From NCBI GenBank assembly GCA_031289285.1, contig JAITPT010000141.1:1-6657 (forward strand): DNA of 6,657 nucleotides, in the 5' to 3' direction. Numbering within the stretch: the stretch's first letter is position 1; each line of letters opens with the position of its first letter. This document shows, in pieces, positions 6,459 to 6,657 of the stretch. Position numbers and translations under genes: made by a program. The notes beneath the pieces were generated by a model. That model was not told the origin of the DNA. It ran no database searches and saw only the letters and a list, made by a program, of their open reading frames with translations. The DNA is from Puniceicoccales bacterium. GTDB lineage: Bacteria; Verrucomicrobiota; Verrucomicrobiia; Opitutales; UBA953.

Positions 6459-6614
6459 TGAAAGCGGTGTCGGCGGGTGCTACGCTACGCTTCGCCCCCT
6501 CTGCCACCGCACTCCAAAAAAAAGCGTCGGTGCAGTAAAGTGGTGCGCGGTTTTATGGAGTGCGGTGGCAGAGGGCGCGGAGTGATAACGCAGTGCCCGC
6601 CGACACCGCTTTCA
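6459..6614. repeat. 156-bp foldback element with two perfect inverted arms
   Basis: The outer arms are exact over 19 bp: 6459-6477 (containing GAAAGCGGTGTCGGCGGG) pairs with 6596-6614. The inner arms are exact over 20 bp: CCCTCTGCCACCGCACTCCA (6497-6516) pairs with 6556-6575. The segments between the arms pair only partly, and the centre (6517-6555) holds the rest of an A8 run (6516-6523) opposite a TTTT (6551-6554). The 69-base spacer before it (6390-6458) is GC-rich and shows nothing else. It starts 69 bases after the HzsA-related stop codon, so it may end transcription from that side, but no T-run follows the stem on either strand as in a classical terminator. It looks like a dispersed REP- or MITE-type repeat; I saw no flanking target-site duplication and no transposase. 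Confidence 0.75.
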
Positions 6615-6657
6615 AACCGGCAGCAAGACACTGGCAACCGTTGCGGTCTCGGCTTCT
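6612..6657 (-). CDS. possible 3' end of a converging unrecognised gene (partial)
   Basis: On the - strand one frame runs from the window edge for 14 codons, ending ...TVASVLLPV, to a TGA at 6614-6612, which is exactly the edge of the foldback element. A stop at the boundary of a repeat is what a gene end beside an intergenic element would look like. The piece is too short for codon or family evidence. A second - strand frame is open further, to a TAA inside the repeat near 6553-6555, and a + strand frame is open as well. Treat it as a hint only. Confidence 0.2.
   Translation of the reverse strand, partial: EAETATVASVLLPV

Noticed and set aside
6459..6614. Classical rho-independent terminator
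   Set aside because: The stem is strong but no T-run follows it on either strand; the A8/TTTT tracts lie inside the loop side of the inner arms.

Overview
The window suggests a GC-rich, Gram-negative bacterium of the Planctomycetota-Verrucomicrobiota group; Verrucomicrobiota (Opitutaceae-like) is my best guess. The reasons are a hydrazine-synthase-alpha-like (HzsA-related) beta-propeller/cytochrome c protein with a planctomycete-type haem motif, a large exported GH2 glycosidase, and spacer DNA full of the short palindromic and decamer repeats I associate with genomes of this group. The taxonomic call is inference; no rRNA or marker gene is present.

Layout: positions 1-86 may hold the last codons of a + strand gene (weak). 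Positions 76-587 are non-coding and rich in repeats. They hold a block of CGCAGAT repeats, a 279-bp nested foldback element (108-386) built from small hairpins, and three different arrays of 7-10-nt degenerate repeats (CTCTGTG, ATCTGCG and ATTCGTG types). Positions 588-3656 (- strand) encode an exported 1022-aa beta-galactosidase-like GH2 enzyme with both catalytic glutamates. Positions 3657-3836 are a short, very GC-rich divergent intergenic region with two perfect palindromes. Positions 3837-6389 (+ strand) encode an 850-aa exported HzsA-related protein with three CXXCH haem c motifs. Positions 6390-6458 are GC-rich spacer with nothing recognisable. Positions 6459-6614 are a second foldback element with two long perfect inverted arms, and the last bases may be the 3' end of a converging - strand gene.

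The two complete genes are divergent neighbours and both products should be exported. One cleaves glycans; the other is probably a periplasmic redox or binding protein of unknown function. A shared control region is possible, but a functional link is not shown by the sequence. There is no sign of an anammox gene set, so the HzsA relative should not be read as hydrazine synthase. The least-explained material is the layered repeat architecture on both flanks.
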